The notes under the pieces: model-generated
Databases searched by the model: none
Seen by the model: the letters and a program-made list of their open reading frames with translations, nothing else
What the model was told of the DNA's origin: nothing
Part shown: one piece after another, positions 8,301 through 8,570 of the stretch
Layout of the letters: each line of letters begins with the position of its first letter
Numbering within the stretch: position 1 is the first letter of the stretch
Position numbers and translations under genes: made by a program
Assembly: GCA_947088195.1 (NCBI GenBank)
Contig: CAMUFS010000115.1
Coordinates: 1 to 8,570, forward strand
Direction of reading: 5' to 3'
Source: an uncultured Clostridia bacterium
Lineage (GTDB): Bacteria; Bacillota; Clostridia; Lachnospirales; Lachnospiraceae
DNA: 8,570 nucleotides

Positions 8301-8570
8301 CCACTAAAACCTCTGGTTCTTTCACCTCTTCTAGTTCAACTGGTTCTTCCAATTCTTTCTCTTCTTCCAGTTTAACAGAATCTTCTATACCTTCTAATTC
8401 CACTAGAGCTTCTGGTTCCTTCTCCTCTTCTAGCTCAACTGGTTTTTCCGATTCCTTCGCTTCTTCCAATTCAACAGAATCTTCTATACCTTCTGATTCC
8501 ACTAGAGCTTCTGGTTCCTTCTCCTCTTCTAGCTCAACTGGTTCTTCCTCTTCCTTCGCTTCTTCCAGTT
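5383..8570 (-). CDS. Glu-rich repeat protein with Hsp70/actin-like ATPase domain (5' end beyond window)
   Basis: The frame is open from the window edge to the stop at 5383, so at least 1,062 residues are encoded and the true start is outside. About 360 residues of extremely acidic, low-complexity sequence (8570 to about 7480) begin with 33-residue tandem repeats and are likely disordered. A short helical linker (LLDCDKERCRLEPYDRDIL) leads to a nucleotide-binding domain with actin/Hsp70 landmarks: phosphate-1 GVIGIDFGTKSTVVV (about 7240-7270), a connect-like ISESAAYAVTALEQ, phosphate-2 DFGGGTTD (6541-6564) and adenosine motif LAGNASKS (5953-5976). ADP/ATP binding is therefore expected. The C-terminal 115 or so residues look beta-rich and do not resemble the DnaK substrate-binding domain. 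No signal peptide or membrane segment is visible in the part present. The client or partner is unknown. An ANT(6)-like gene follows 30 bp away. Confidence 0.9.
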   Translation of the reverse strand, partial: LEEAKEEEEPVELEEEKEPEALVESEGIEDSVELEEAKESEKPVELEEEKEPEALVELEGIEDSVKLEEEKELEEPVELEEVKEPEVLVEPEEGIEDSVELEEAKEEEEPVELEEEKEPETLVESEGIEDSVELEEAKEEEDPVELEEEKEPEALVESEGIEDSVELEGEREPEELTGLEEVKEPEGPIQPEEVNEQEKLVEPEEIGELESTEELDEIEALESVEELEKIDVLEDVKEPENVPASELAEKMNDLEVQRPQSVLEVLESVEEPEEIMPQEIIQEVMAEPEKVQETLTEEPEEVLAETKEEKEEVPEIFEEREELEPVAEHMTEEPVAQVEYFEESEHSRLQEQNNQTEVTGKMDMGQEGMYDNTDIIQQLLDCDKERCRLEPYDRDILYDIIRGHWELFDQNTDETISDKDLIARDPRQDIRQGVIGIDFGTKSTVVVRQDTTNRIVPIRIGTGNLSSEVKDEDFENPSIVEFTNVKKFIEAYQKEEGRPHTSCNDIFVSYDACEDFKNCKPEDFYAYFSELKQWANHEKGNVVIKDKQKREYFLGEHMSPTEGIVNPIELYAYYIGLYINNMRNGIYLKYLMTFPVGYAKEVRDFIANSFYEGIRKSLPTSILNDAKCMEQFRVELGISESAAYAVTALEQSHLEPKDETEQLMYGIFDFGGGTTDFDFGICRGATEEEYEKDAYDYVLECFGADSDVTLGGENILELMAYQVYQQNLDVFREKRITFTLPLGENSFAGSETLLINSQIARRNMAILKEELRPLWHQEQGWRKKYQLDSEAQGEVDKEGLVVSLYNMDGDPVPQCILEFSSQDLVEMIKNRIQKGVDSFFQCLIKIFLCKKDVDKKQENNIYIFLAGNASKSVFVKELFQKKIEEYYSRAKGLTEELGNAHFVLIDPLAGERSDSDHYVPNAKTGVAYGLLKSRDGSAIKIVKNHETDSMQQSRFRYYLGRDRRHYFDCRLSPTEIDYKKWVPFQGATREVVRIYYTNNPMADAKLEQLSIENVPYKEINIDVKEDSYLFIRTMEPDMIEYVVAKEVEEISGSEIKKCYFN
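8011..8570 (-). repeat. 99-bp coding tandem repeat array (continues beyond window)
   Basis: Five consecutive units lie at 8508-8410, 8409-8311, 8310-8209, 8208-8110 and 8109-8011, with a sixth partial unit at 8570-8509. Four are 99 bp and one 102 bp (one extra Glu codon), so the reading frame is always kept. The encoded 33-residue unit runs roughly ALVESEGIEDS, VELEEAKEEEE, PVELEEEKEPE, with 16 Glu in a typical copy. Copies towards 8570 are near-identical at the DNA level, while the one nearest the ATPase domain (8109-8011) is degenerate. This pattern fits a minisatellite that expands and contracts by recombination or slippage. Confidence 0.92.

Noticed and set aside
7395..8375. Several long open frames on the plus strand opposite the acidic repeats, rich in Leu, Pro and Ser
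   Set aside because: They are antisense readings of Glu-rich codons (GAA/GAG read as TTC/CTC); their low-complexity composition follows from the repeat, and they have no convincing start signals or family resemblance.
8011..8570. Regularly spaced repeats that might suggest a CRISPR array
   Set aside because: The 99-bp units are contiguous with no unique spacers, keep one reading frame and encode protein.

Overview
The window looks like chromosomal DNA of a low-to-moderate GC Firmicute, probably a clostridium of the Lachnospiraceae type. The reasons are the A/T-rich intergenic DNA with sigma-A-like promoters, AGGAG-type ribosome binding sites, a stand-alone ptsH-ptsI pair of the Gram-positive kind, and an ANT(6)-type nucleotidyltransferase. 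The taxonomic placement is inference. All six genes lie on the minus strand, so transcription runs from high to low coordinates. Both end genes are cut by the window edges.

In order of transcription: (1) 8570-5383 is the 3' part of a very large gene. Its protein has an extremely glutamate-rich N-terminal region, much of it in 99-bp tandem repeats, followed by a divergent Hsp70/actin-superfamily ATPase domain. Its real start is beyond the window. (2) Only 30 bp downstream is an ANT(6)-I-like aminoglycoside 6-nucleotidyltransferase (5352-4474), probably transcribed with it. (3) A strong promoter (4461-4433) starts a leader of about 215 nt with a long inverted repeat, followed by ptsH (HPr) and ptsI (Enzyme I), the general components of the PEP:sugar phosphotransferase system. 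A hairpin terminator follows ptsI. (4) A MarR-family regulator (2158-1667) comes next, then (5) a separate promoter with an overlapping palindrome drives a membrane-bound methyl-accepting chemotaxis protein (1504 to the window edge).

Functionally, ptsH and ptsI form one phosphorelay (PEP to EI His to HPr His15). This HPr lacks the regulatory Ser46 of classical Firmicute HPr. The MarR regulator is a natural candidate to control itself and the chemoreceptor next to it. The Hsp70-like gene is the least understood item: its catalytic motifs are recognisable, but the acidic repeat region and any partner genes (upstream, outside the window) are not explained by families I recognise.

No RNA genes, insertion sequences, CRISPR arrays or attachment sites were seen. 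No gene-free stretch exceeds 300 bases; the longest, 4211-4473, holds the ptsHI promoter and leader.
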